Shown here: positions 9,220 to 17,616 of the stretch, piece by piece | How positions within the stretch are numbered: position 1 is the first letter of the stretch | Layout of the letters: each line of letters begins with the position of its first letter | Assembly: GCA_036654415.1 (NCBI GenBank) | Contig: JAVVSB010000001.1 | Location: 1-64,000 of the forward strand | Reading direction: 5' to 3' | DNA: 64,000 bases | Source: Mucinivorans sp036654415 | Lineage (GTDB): Bacteria > Bacteroidota > Bacteroidia > Bacteroidales > Rikenellaceae | Made by a program: the position numbers and the translations under genes | The notes under the pieces: generated by a model | The model's database searches: none | The model's input: the letters and a program-made list of their open reading frames with translations, nothing else | What the model was told of the DNA's origin: nothing

Positions 9220-9672
9220 ATGATGAAAAAACTTCTGATTCTTAACGGTCCAAACCTCAATTTGCTAGGCCACCGAGAGCAAGCAATCTACGGTAGTACT
9301 ACCTTTGAGGAGTATCTAACAGAGCTTCAAAAACATTTTGCACAGTATGTAACAATTGACTACGCCCAAAGTAATGTGGAGGGCGAATTGATTAATATTC
9401 TGCATAGTGCAGTGGGGCAATACCTGGGAGTTATCCTCAATGCAGGTGGATACACCCACACCTCGGTGGCTCTTGCCGATGGGGTAGGTGGCGTGGCCTC
9501 AATGGGCTTACCCACGGTGGAGGTCCATATTTCAAACATCATGGCACGAGAAGATTTTCGCCACGTTTCTTACCTCTCGCCACGTTGTGTGGGCTCGATA
9601 TGGGGTTTTGGACTGGAGTCATATAGATTAGCAATTGAGTACTATATAAGCAAAATAAATGAAGAAGACTAA
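9220..9672 (+). CDS. aroQ: 3-dehydroquinate dehydratase, type II
   Basis: Dehydrates 3-dehydroquinate to 3-dehydroshikimate in the shikimate pathway. The 150-residue product is a typical type II enzyme: LILNGPNLNLLGHRE with the catalytic tyrosine Y24 in AIYGS, the NAGGYTHTSVALADG block, and EVHISNIMARE with the catalytic histidine. Start is ATG 9220 or 9223 (two Met in a row); both lie just after the promoter, while longer readings run into it. The gene overlaps pyk by 14 bases, so the two are translationally coupled. Confidence 0.95.
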   Translation: MMKKLLILNGPNLNLLGHREQAIYGSTTFEEYLTELQKHFAQYVTIDYAQSNVEGELINILHSAVGQYLGVILNAGGYTHTSVALADGVGGVASMGLPTVEVHISNIMAREDFRHVSYLSPRCVGSIWGFGLESYRLAIEYYISKINEED

Positions 9673-11089
9673 AATTGTCGCAACAATATCGGATTGTCGT
9701 TGTGACACCGAATTCCTAAGAGAACTTTACCAAGAGGGGATGAATGTGGTGCGTATCAACACAGCACACTGTTCTATGGAGGGCGCCACTAAAATTCTAA
9801 ATAACGTTCGTGCCGTGTCGGATAGAATAGCCATCCTGGTCGATACAAAAGGGCCTGAAATTCGCACCTCTAAGGTAGACGGGGCTGGTTTTGCCATTGA
9901 ACAAGGACAAAAAATATTGGTGCGCGGCTGTGCTGAAGGATGTTTGGACTCAACCCCAGAGTGTCTATATGTGAACGACAAAAACTTCGCAACCGATGTG
10001 CCAGTGGGCTCCTTGGTACTCATTGATGACGGAGACATTGAGATAGAGGTTATCCAGAAAAAAGGGGATGCTCTACTGTGCCGCGTGTGCAACGGTGGAT
10101 TTATAAAATCGCGCAAGAGTGTCAATGTACCAGGGGTCAAGATAGAACTACCATCGCTAACTCCAGCCGATATTGAATACATACAATGGTCAATTAACCA
10201 CGACATTGACTTTATTGCTCACTCTTTTGTGCGTACAAAGCAAGATTTGCTGGACATCCACAAAGTGCTAGACGAGAACCATTCGCATATTAAAATCATA
10301 GCCAAAATTGAAAACCAGCAAGGGGTGGACAATATAGACGAGATACTGGACCACTGCTATGGGGTGATGGTGGCTCGTGGCGACCTGGGGGTAGAGCTCA
10401 AAGCCGAGCAGATTCCTATCGCACAGAGTACATTGGTACAGAAATGTATCGAAAGTAAAAAGCCTGTGATTATCGCCACCCAAATGCTCCACTCAATGAT
10501 TGAAAATCCACGTCCAACACGTGCCGAGGTAAGCGACATTGCCAATGCCATCTATCAACGTGTTGACGCAGTGATGCTCTCGGGAGAAACAGCCAACGGC
10601 AAATACCCTGTGGAAGCCGTACGTACCATGTGCAAAGTAGCCTTGGCTATAGAAAAGGAGGTAAAACCACTAGAGTCGGTTAATATGGTCCGCATCAACA
10701 ACGAAATTACAGCACAGTTGGCCCGCTCAGCTGTGAGGGCCTCAATCAATTTGCCAATCAAGGCTATCATTATCGACACCCTATCGGGGCGCACGGCTCG
10801 TTACTTGTCGGCCTTCCGTGGCGACAAACCTGTCTACGCACTCTGCTATCGTAAACACGTCATGCGCGAATTGGCACTCTCTTATGGCGTAATGGCCCAA
10901 TATGGCGAACCTTCGATTGTACACGACAAATTTACTTACCAGATGCTCATAAAACTCGAAGATGACAACCTACTGACCAACGAAGATTTAGTGGTGGTTA
11001 TCGGGGGTAGTTTCGGAGCCTGGAAAGGGGCCTCGTTTATGGAAATTTCAAAGGTTATTCACCTAATGAATAAAGCCCTGATAGACTAA
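9659..11089 (+). CDS. pyk: Pyruvate kinase
   Basis: Transfers phosphate from phosphoenolpyruvate to ADP in the last step of glycolysis. The 476-residue product has MNVVRINTAHCS, the LVDTKGPEIRT block, a B domain (about 70-165), the active-site stretch IKIIAKIENQQGV, MVARGDLGVEL, and ATQMLHSMIENPRPTRAEVSDIANA. The C-terminal domain is of normal size. The first strand reads KIVATISDCRCD rather than the usual TIGPAS, the form seen in Bacteroidota. It overlaps the end of aroQ by 14 bases and is followed after 7 bp by a SIMPL-domain gene, giving a three-gene transcript ended by a strong hairpin. Confidence 0.96.
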   Translation: MKKTKIVATISDCRCDTEFLRELYQEGMNVVRINTAHCSMEGATKILNNVRAVSDRIAILVDTKGPEIRTSKVDGAGFAIEQGQKILVRGCAEGCLDSTPECLYVNDKNFATDVPVGSLVLIDDGDIEIEVIQKKGDALLCRVCNGGFIKSRKSVNVPGVKIELPSLTPADIEYIQWSINHDIDFIAHSFVRTKQDLLDIHKVLDENHSHIKIIAKIENQQGVDNIDEILDHCYGVMVARGDLGVELKAEQIPIAQSTLVQKCIESKKPVIIATQMLHSMIENPRPTRAEVSDIANAIYQRVDAVMLSGETANGKYPVEAVRTMCKVALAIEKEVKPLESVNMVRINNEITAQLARSAVRASINLPIKAIIIDTLSGRTARYLSAFRGDKPVYALCYRKHVMRELALSYGVMAQYGEPSIVHDKFTYQMLIKLEDDNLLTNEDLVVVIGGSFGAWKGASFMEISKVIHLMNKALID

Positions 11090-11096
11090 ATAGACT

Positions 11097-11747
11097 ATGG
11101 AACGAACAATAAAAGTGACTGGCAAGGCCAATATTGCAGTTGCACCCGATACCATTCAGTTGCTAATAGACCTAAGTGGCATAAAAGAGTCGTATGACCA
11201 GAGCCGGGAACTATCCATAAGTTGTTCATGTCATATTCAACAAGCCATTCAATCATTAGGGCTTGATAAAATATCGTTAAAGACACGCTTGTATTCTATT
11301 GATGCAAAATACGACACTATTCAGAATCGCGATAAGAGTTGGAATAAGAAATTTCTTGGGTATAGTTTTAATCATCAAATGAAACTGGAATTTCCTATCG
11401 ATAACGAATTGCTGGGAAAGGTGATACACGCTCTAAATGACAGTCCTATCCGTCCAGGTATTTCTATCAATTACACAATAAAATCACCAGCATCAATCCA
11501 AAATGAACTTTTAGCTAAGGCAGTTGCAGATTCAGCCACAAAAGCCATGGTGATGGCCAAAGCAGCTGGAGTGACTTTGGCAGAGGTTGTCTCGATTGAC
11601 TACTCATGGGGTGAAATTGACATCCTTCATCGCTACAATACTGATATGACAGATGCGAATATGTGTTATGAATCAAGTAGCATAGACTTAACACCCGAAG
11701 ATATAGACCTCTCGGATACTGTAACTATAGTTTGGAGTTTGAAATAA
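11097..11747 (+). CDS. SIMPL-domain (DUF541) protein
   Basis: The 216-residue protein matches the SIMPL/DUF541 family: an N-terminal RTIKVTGKANIAVAPDTIQLLIDLSG strand pair and a C-terminal AVADSATKAMVMAKAAGVTLAEVVSIDYS segment, ending in TVTIVWSLK. Family members are mostly periplasmic and of unclear function (oxidative stress in some). This one starts directly with the domain and I see no signal peptide, so it may be cytoplasmic. It lies 7 bp after pyk and is the last gene before a terminator. A/T content is higher than in pyk, but nothing indicates recent transfer. No enzymatic function is proposed. Confidence 0.8.
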   Translation: MERTIKVTGKANIAVAPDTIQLLIDLSGIKESYDQSRELSISCSCHIQQAIQSLGLDKISLKTRLYSIDAKYDTIQNRDKSWNKKFLGYSFNHQMKLEFPIDNELLGKVIHALNDSPIRPGISINYTIKSPASIQNELLAKAVADSATKAMVMAKAAGVTLAEVVSIDYSWGEIDILHRYNTDMTDANMCYESSSIDLTPEDIDLSDTVTIVWSLK

Positions 11748-11797
11748 GAGCTCAGACCCAATACTAGATATAGTTAACAACTATTCTAGACTAAATA

Positions 11798-11839
11798 AAT
11801 AGCCCCGCACCCCTAGTAATTGAGGGATGCGGGGCTATT
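11798..11839. terminator. Bidirectional terminator
   Basis: AATAGCCCCGCA (11798-11809) pairs with TGCGGGGCTATT (11828-11839), with a further CCCT/AGGG pairing inside. It separates the convergent SIMPL and DUF2752 genes. Confidence 0.8.
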
Positions 11840-11845
11840 GTTGAA

Positions 11846-12154
11846 TTACCGCTGTGATATTTCTTTGATAAGAGAGGCCACCCAGCGAAGCCACAAATAG
11901 AGCAAAACTGGAAAGCTAAGCACAATTAATCTATTGTAGAGGTAGGCTTGAGACCATTGCCCATGAAAGACGGAAAGCATAGCCCTCATTGTTCCACAAC
12001 CAAGACAATCATGACCCGTGATGTTTTTCCAGATACACAAAGTACTCCCTGTGTCAACAAACCACTCCATGGGCAACACAGCCAATAAAATGGGTAGACA
12101 AATAAGCAGAAAAAGGAGAAGATGAGTCCTATAATTTAACAATTTTGCCTTCAC
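11846..12154 (-). CDS. DUF2752 membrane protein
   Basis: Small inner-membrane protein of 102 residues with two or three hydrophobic segments (LLLFLLICLPILLAVLP near the N-terminus and LIVLSFPVLLYLWLRW near the C-terminus). The DUF2752 hallmark CLGCGTMRA is present in the middle, after LCIWKNITGHD. The function of the family is unknown; the two cysteines of the motif suggest metal or redox chemistry but this is not established. It overlaps the upstream TM2 gene by 26 bases, so the two are very likely co-translated. The pair recurs in Bacteroidota genomes. Confidence 0.85.
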   Translation of the reverse strand: MKAKLLNYRTHLLLFLLICLPILLAVLPMEWFVDTGSTLCIWKNITGHDCLGCGTMRAMLSVFHGQWSQAYLYNRLIVLSFPVLLYLWLRWVASLIKEISQR

Positions 12155-12431
12155 CGTCCTTGTATGAACCAGTAAGAATCATTATAAAATCGACCAAAGT
12201 CCAAATTCCACAACCACCCAAGGTAAGTAATTGACCAACGCCAACACCTGTTCGCCCAGCATAGAAACTATGGATACCAAAAGAACCTGTAAAGATACAT
12301 AGTAACAACACGACAAGCCCATTTTTGGAACTTAAAGTGGGGTCTGATGCCGCAATACCCACTGGGCAACCACATTTTACGCAGATAACTGCATTATTGT
12401 CAATCTCTGCTCCACAATGTTTACAAAACAT
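12129..12431 (-). CDS. Zinc-ribbon TM2-domain protein
   Basis: The 100-residue product starts with a zinc ribbon (CKHCG at 3-7 and CVKCG near 17-21) followed by a TM2 domain: VVLLLCIFTGSFGIHSFYAGRTGVGVGQLL, then GGCGIWTLVDFIMILTG. TM2 proteins are small inner-membrane proteins of unknown role. It is the first gene of a two-gene unit with the DUF2752 protein. Upstream, TAACTTTA on the minus strand (around 12471-12478) is one base off a -7 box, but I do not rely on it. Confidence 0.85.
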   Translation of the reverse strand: MFCKHCGAEIDNNAVICVKCGCPVGIAASDPTLSSKNGLVVLLLCIFTGSFGIHSFYAGRTGVGVGQLLTLGGCGIWTLVDFIMILTGSYKDGEGKIVKL

Positions 12432-12528
12432 ATGATATGCCTTTTTTAATTAATAATTTGTTTTCGTAAAGTTATGAAAGATAATATTGATTTCCAAATA
12501 TAAAATTCAGTTTCCCAAGCTTGGATAA

Positions 12529-12560
12529 TTGGTATTGTTCGGCTATTCAATCTACCTTTG
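12529..12560 (+). promoter_or_regulatory. Promoter of the di-heme/FGE-like gene
   Basis: TACCTTTG (12553-12560) is a perfect TAnnTTTG -7 box and TTG (12529-12531) lies 21 bases upstream. The predicted leader before the ATG at 12628 is about 60 bases. Confidence 0.6.
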
Positions 12561-12627
12561 TTTTTTATAGTATACTTATGCGTTATTATTACCTTTTCTT
12601 CGTATCATTTAACAACCACATAAAATT

Positions 12628-15600
12628 ATGAAACGACTCTATTTACTATTTTTCTTTGTCTGTTGCTGTTTAGCCCCTGAATCCATTGAAGCCAAAAACC
12701 ACACCTCGGATATTATTGAACGGTTAAAATGGGTAAACCCACAGGCTCTGAAATTGGCCATTGAAGATATGGCTACTCAGCCTAAATTTAACAAGAGGGA
12801 GGCTCAAGAAAACCTTCAATATATTATCACCCACATCGATGGGCTTCAGCAGCGGCTGCATGGCCCCGACAGCCTAAAAGCCATGGCCGAAGCCGAAATC
12901 TTGCTATGTAAGCAACGGGCTATTACCTTAGCCAATCCACTGTTGGATATGGATAAAATTGTGGTGACCCGCTTTGGCTTAGGAGCAAAAGACAGGGTAG
13001 CTACAGCCTCGGCCATGTGTATGCCCATGAGTAACTATATGGGGCTGATGGATGTGCCACGAACGGGCTATAATGCCGAGATTTGCGAACTCTCGCAACT
13101 ACGAAGCCCCACCCCACAACGACGCACCATCTTCCACCCCGCCAATGGCGAGGGGATAGCTGACGTGCAGATGCACTGGGATGGCGACCGCATGCTATTT
13201 GCCTCGTCACAGGCCGAAGTAATAGACGATTTTTATAACCACGCCACCTATTCATGGCGTATCTACGAGATAGGCCTTGACGGCAAAGGGCTAAAACTAA
13301 TATCGAACCTCAACGAACGAGACTTAGAGTATGCCGACCCATGTTACCTACCCGATGGCAAGATACTATTTACCACTAATATAGGCTATAACGGGATTCC
13401 ATGTGAAAATGGGAAACGTACAATCATGAATTTGGCCATCTATGACCCAGCCAAATCCTCAATGCGCAAAATCACCTTTGACCAAGACGGTAACTGGTCA
13501 CCAACGGTGCTCAGCAATGGTCGTATAATGTACACCCGTTGGGAATATACCGATTTGACACACTACTACTCACGTATAATCATGCACTCGAACCCTGATG
13601 GGACCGAAGTACGAGCCCTATATGGGAGCGGTTCTTACTGGCCAAGTAGCATGTATGATATGCAACAACTACCCAAAGCGGGCAGTAAGTTTATAGGTGT
13701 AGTCACAGGCCACCACGGCATACCACGTTCGGGAAAGCTAATTATCTTTGACCCCGCCAAAAGCCGCAAAGAGGAAAAAGGGGTGGTACAGGAGATTCCC
13801 TTCCGCAACAGAAAAGTTGAACCTCTGATGAAAGACCGCCTGGTGGATGGTGTATGGCCTCAATTCACACGTCCCTATCCGCTAAGCGATAAATACTTTG
13901 TAGTGGGGTCAAAACCCTATCCTGGAGCCCTTTGGGGTGTCTACTTGGTAGACGTATTCGATAACATGACACTCATCGCCCAAAGCGATGGAGACGGTTA
14001 TATAACACCTATTCCAGCCACAAAACGTCCGCTACCAGCCATTATTCCTGACCGCGTAGATGTGGGCAACAAAGAGGCTACGGTCTTTATTCAAGATTTA
14101 TATACTGGCGAGGGGTTGCGTGGAGTTCCAAGAGGTACGGTGAAAAAACTACGCGTGATTGCCTATGAATATGCCTACATAGAGTCGCCATCAGACCACG
14201 ACGCACAAGGCATACAAAGTGGCTGGGATATAAAACGCGAATTGGGTACGGTGGATGTAGAAGAAGATGGCTCGGCCATATTTACGGTCCCCGCTAACAC
14301 CCCTATTTCACTACAGCCGTTGGACCAGAAGGGCAATGCCATACAGTGGATGAGAAGTTGGTTTACGGCCATGCCTGGAGAGGTAGTCTCGTGCGTGGGT
14401 TGCCACGAGGACCAAAATATGATACCTATTCCACAGCGTGTGAGTGCCTCGCAAAAGAGACCATCACCCATTGCCCCTCCAAAGGGCGGTGTGCGCCCCT
14501 TTAACTTCATTAATGAGATACAACCAATACTCGACCGCTACTGTATAAGTTGCCACACTGGACAGGATGGGGTTATGGACCTACGCGGCTTGGAGGTCAA
14601 AAATTACGACCGCGCTTGGCCATACAAAATGCATCGTCCATTCAAAACCAGTTATCTTAATCTGCACCCATACCTCTATCGCCAAGGCCCCGAAGCCGAT
14701 ATGTATGTTCTACGCCCATATGAGTACCACGCCTCGAACAGCGAACTAATACAGGTACTATCAAAAGGGCACCATAATGTAAAATTGGCCGAGGAAGATA
14801 TGCAACAGCTTAGTAAATGGATTGACCTGAACGCCCCTTATTTTGGAAGCTTCGAGATTGTGGGTAACTTTAAAGATATATACCCTCAATACTCGCGCCG
14901 TCAACAACTACTGCAAAAATATGGAAATGTGTCGGTAGATTGGCGTGGCGAGACCGAGCGTTATGCTCAGAGTCTTAAAGAGCAGGGAGCTATACAAACA
15001 ATAACGCCAGAGACGGAACAGGTGGTAAAAGTTGACTACAAAGCGATTAATAGTTGGTGTTTTAACCCCACAGTGGCCCAACAAATGCAGAATAAATCGG
15101 CAACAGATAGTTCGAGGACTGTGGAGATAGCCCCTGGAGTGTCGATGCGTTTTGTATGGATTCCCAAAGGAAGCTACACAAAATGTGAAGAGCTGGGCGG
15201 TAACGCAGCAGCGGTAAAATACGAAAAACAGACCATTAAAAAAGGCTTCTGGATGGGGCAGATGGAGGTCTCTAATAGTCAATTTTGCGCCCTCTACCCA
15301 GACCACGACAGCCGTTTTATTGGCCAACAATGGAAAGACCACACCACACCAGGCTATCCAGCCAACCTACCAGAGCAACCTGTAATCCGTGTATCGTGGG
15401 AACAGGCTATGGAGTTCTGTAAGACTTTGAGCCAAAAAACAGGACTCAAAATAACCCTACCCACCGATACTCAGTGGGAATGGAGCTGCCGTGCAGGAAG
15501 TTCAACGGATATGTGGTACGGCGACAAAACAGTGGACTACTCGAAATACGAGAATTTAGCCGACCTAAAAATAAAAGACTTGGCCGTCTGGGGCATAGAC

Positions 15601-15927
15601 CCACAACCTATGGAAGAGGGGTTATATCTTCGTGAATTTTGGGATTTTGTACCACGAGACACCTTCGCCAATGATGGAAGTTTGATTAGTGTGGCCTGTG
15701 GCAAATATCTTCCCAACCCATGGGGGCTCTACGATATGCATGGCAATGTGGCTGAATGGACCCTTTCGCAACGCACCACAACCGACCATGAAGCTACACC
15801 AGAAAAGGTGGTATGTGGAGGGTCGTGGCGTGACAGAGCTGCCCGAGCTGGCTCTTCGTACCATCGCTACTACAAAGCTTGGCAAGCACCATTTAACGTA
15901 GGCTTTAGGGTTATAATAGAGCAATAG
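12628..15927 (+). CDS. Secreted di-heme protein with HzsA-like and FGE-like domains
   Basis: A 1099-residue exported protein. Residues 1-22 form a signal peptide (MKRLYLLFFFVCCCLAPESIEA). Residues about 150-560 look like a TolB/hydrazine-synthase-alpha-type beta-propeller (repeats such as ADPCYLPDGKILFTTN and WSPTVLSNGRIMYTRWEY). Two c-type heme motifs follow: CVGCH at 589-593 and CISCH at 639-643. The C-terminal part (about 820-1099) is a formylglycine-generating-enzyme-like domain (FVWIPKGSYT, KGFWMGQMEVSNSQF, NPWGLYDMHGNVAEWTL, VCGGSWRDRAARAGSSYHR, GFRVI). At the site where true FGE enzymes carry their catalytic cysteine pair, the sequence reads SWRDRAARAG (from 1066), so sulfatase activation is unlikely. 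It is monocistronic, with its own promoter and terminator. Substrate unknown; the hemes imply a redox role in the periplasm or at the outer membrane. Confidence 0.85.
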   Translation: MKRLYLLFFFVCCCLAPESIEAKNHTSDIIERLKWVNPQALKLAIEDMATQPKFNKREAQENLQYIITHIDGLQQRLHGPDSLKAMAEAEILLCKQRAITLANPLLDMDKIVVTRFGLGAKDRVATASAMCMPMSNYMGLMDVPRTGYNAEICELSQLRSPTPQRRTIFHPANGEGIADVQMHWDGDRMLFASSQAEVIDDFYNHATYSWRIYEIGLDGKGLKLISNLNERDLEYADPCYLPDGKILFTTNIGYNGIPCENGKRTIMNLAIYDPAKSSMRKITFDQDGNWSPTVLSNGRIMYTRWEYTDLTHYYSRIIMHSNPDGTEVRALYGSGSYWPSSMYDMQQLPKAGSKFIGVVTGHHGIPRSGKLIIFDPAKSRKEEKGVVQEIPFRNRKVEPLMKDRLVDGVWPQFTRPYPLSDKYFVVGSKPYPGALWGVYLVDVFDNMTLIAQSDGDGYITPIPATKRPLPAIIPDRVDVGNKEATVFIQDLYTGEGLRGVPRGTVKKLRVIAYEYAYIESPSDHDAQGIQSGWDIKRELGTVDVEEDGSAIFTVPANTPISLQPLDQKGNAIQWMRSWFTAMPGEVVSCVGCHEDQNMIPIPQRVSASQKRPSPIAPPKGGVRPFNFINEIQPILDRYCISCHTGQDGVMDLRGLEVKNYDRAWPYKMHRPFKTSYLNLHPYLYRQGPEADMYVLRPYEYHASNSELIQVLSKGHHNVKLAEEDMQQLSKWIDLNAPYFGSFEIVGNFKDIYPQYSRRQQLLQKYGNVSVDWRGETERYAQSLKEQGAIQTITPETEQVVKVDYKAINSWCFNPTVAQQMQNKSATDSSRTVEIAPGVSMRFVWIPKGSYTKCEELGGNAAAVKYEKQTIKKGFWMGQMEVSNSQFCALYPDHDSRFIGQQWKDHTTPGYPANLPEQPVIRVSWEQAMEFCKTLSQKTGLKITLPTDTQWEWSCRAGSSTDMWYGDKTVDYSKYENLADLKIKDLAVWGIDPQPMEEGLYLREFWDFVPRDTFANDGSLISVACGKYLPNPWGLYDMHGNVAEWTLSQRTTTDHEATPEKVVCGGSWRDRAARAGSSYHRYYKAWQAPFNVGFRVIIEQ

Positions 15928-15939
15928 GCACTAGATAGC

Positions 15940-15986
15940 AAAAAACGCGAGCACTTAACTTTTGGGTTAGGTGCTCGCGTTTTTTA
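15940..15986. terminator. Bidirectional terminator
   Basis: AAAAACGCGAGCACTTAAC (15940-15959) pairs with GTTAGGTGCTCGCGTTTTTT (15965-15985); T-run on the plus strand, A-run before it. It serves the di-heme gene and the convergent ogt gene, whose stop codon it overlaps. Confidence 0.85.
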
Positions 15987-16448
15987 TATCTGTTCGGCCC
16001 TAAGCAGAGCCTCCTTGAGAGATATTCCCCATCGATAACCGCCCAAAGAGCCATCTTTACGCACCACGCGATGACAAGGTATGAGATAACTTATGGGGTT
16101 CTGCCCCACGGCCGTAGCCACAGCACGCACGGCACGAGGATAACCAGCCACAGCGGCCAAAGCTGAATAGGTGGTGGTGGAGCCAGCGGGTATTTTCATC
16201 ATGGAATACCATACAGCCTCTTGCAAAGGGGAACCGTGAAAGTTTACTCCTATTGTTTCTCCACCCAAAATGCACTCAACCATACTCTGGGCCTCAAGGT
16301 CATCACGCAAGAAATCACACCCTCTGAAATCAGCAAAAAGCAACTCAAAGTCATCGGTAAAATACAGTGCCCACACCACTCTACCCTGCCAAGCCAAGAC
16401 CAAAGTTCCAAAGGAAGAGGTGGCAAGGCCATAGTTCAAAGAGGTCAT
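15984..16448 (-). CDS. ogt: O6-methylguanine-DNA methyltransferase
   Basis: Suicide DNA-repair protein that moves the methyl group of O6-methylguanine to its own cysteine. The 154-residue product has the N-terminal RNase-H-like part (about 1-65) and the C-terminal DNA-binding/active domain with FQ-like entry LQEAVWYSMMKIPAGSTTTYSALA, the helix PRAVRAVATAVGQNPISYLIP and the acceptor Cys125 in PCHRVV, followed by GGYRWG. It lies 5 bp after the ABC permease gene and ends in the shared terminator. The first 30 residues are less conserved but a start at 16448 suits the length. Confidence 0.93.
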   Translation of the reverse strand: MTSLNYGLATSSFGTLVLAWQGRVVWALYFTDDFELLFADFRGCDFLRDDLEAQSMVECILGGETIGVNFHGSPLQEAVWYSMMKIPAGSTTTYSALAAVAGYPRAVRAVATAVGQNPISYLIPCHRVVRKDGSLGGYRWGISLKEALLRAEQI

Positions 16449-16453
16449 GGAAG

Positions 16454-17587
16454 TTATTTCTGATTAGTAGCCCCTCCACGCAACAGACGCGCCCTGCTGA
16501 CAGCCAAGACAGCCGTGGTGGCAAAGACAAATGTCAAGGCCCAAAGAATGAGCCACTGCGAAGAGACATCCACAAGTGAGGCTCCAGCGGTACGAAGACG
16601 CACAAAGCCATCGATAGCACTACTGCTGGGCATAATCCTTCCACCATAAAAGAGCCATTCGGGCATACCCTCACCTGGCCACGAAATACCGCTAATCATT
16701 ATCAGAAAAACTGAAAAGACGGCTAGATAAAGTATCGCACTCTCTCGCCTACGGAATATGGCTCCAAGGGTAATACCCAGAAAAATGACCGATAAAAGAT
16801 AGGGCAATAAAAAGGCCACCACCTCCCACTCAGAGGTGTTGCTCACAGGATAATGAAAGAGTTTGTAATCAATCCAAAAGAGATAAAAACAAAGCGGAAT
16901 GTAGATAATCACATAAGAGAGAGCCTTACCCATGGTGATGGTCAGAGCTGAAGAGCCATCATATCTTTTCCAATGGTTAAACTCATTGCAAGAGCCCATT
17001 AACATACCAATACCGATAAGTAAAACCTGTTGAAGAATAACTATCAACACAGCTGGCAACAAGGCCGAGGCATAGCCTCCATAAGGATTGTAGAGCATCT
17101 CTATCTTATAGTTAAGCGGGCTTAGCTCACCAATACGCTGCTCCGAAAGTTGAGCTCCACGCGCCAACACTACATCCGAGACAGCTCCCAAGAGGCCACT
17201 ATAAAGCAAAAAATAGCTCCCATCGGCATAGACACTAACCGAAGAAACCAATCCTGCTAACTGATTTTTCTGATAATCCTTGTCAATGAGCATCACCCCG
17301 CACACTTTGCCCTCAAGAAAAAGCACACGCGCCTGCTCCAACGAGCCACAAGTGTAAGCCACATGAGCAGCAGAAGTGGCATCCAAAGCCCGCGTAAGCT
17401 CTTGAGAGGCGGGGGAAGAGTCCATGTCGACAACTGCAACGGGCATATCACGCACCACCTCGGGCTCGTAAATCAACCCATAGAGCGCACTGTAAAGAAG
17501 GAGTGCCCCCACAAGCACCAACAACACACCCTCGTCACGGAAGATGGTGCGAAATTCAAGACCAATTATCGAAAAAAATCGTTTCAC
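16454..17587 (-). CDS. ABC-2 type transporter permease
   Basis: Inner-membrane permease of the ABC-2 (YhhJ/YbhR-like) family. The 377-residue product has one N-terminal membrane helix (LLVLVGALLLYSALYGLIY), a large extracytoplasmic loop (about 40-175) and five or six C-terminal helices (ALLPAVLIVILQQVLLIGIGML; VIIYIPLCFYLFWI; FLLPYLLSVIFLGITLGAIF; ILYLAVFSVFLIMISG; LILWALTFVFATTAVLAVS). The pattern, including PVAVVDMDSSPASQELTR after helix 1, is typical for exporters that work with an HlyD-type membrane-fusion protein and an ATPase. Neither partner is adjacent, so this permease is orphaned between fabD and ogt. The substrate is unknown. Confidence 0.85.
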   Translation of the reverse strand: MKRFFSIIGLEFRTIFRDEGVLLVLVGALLLYSALYGLIYEPEVVRDMPVAVVDMDSSPASQELTRALDATSAAHVAYTCGSLEQARVLFLEGKVCGVMLIDKDYQKNQLAGLVSSVSVYADGSYFLLYSGLLGAVSDVVLARGAQLSEQRIGELSPLNYKIEMLYNPYGGYASALLPAVLIVILQQVLLIGIGMLMGSCNEFNHWKRYDGSSALTITMGKALSYVIIYIPLCFYLFWIDYKLFHYPVSNTSEWEVVAFLLPYLLSVIFLGITLGAIFRRRESAILYLAVFSVFLIMISGISWPGEGMPEWLFYGGRIMPSSSAIDGFVRLRTAGASLVDVSSQWLILWALTFVFATTAVLAVSRARLLRGGATNQK

Positions 17588-17616
17588 GGTTTTATATATA
17601 CCCCACTCCCTTGCAA

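Noticed and set aside
12628..15927. True formylglycine-generating enzyme
   Set aside because: The catalytic cysteine pair of FGE is absent at the GGSW site.
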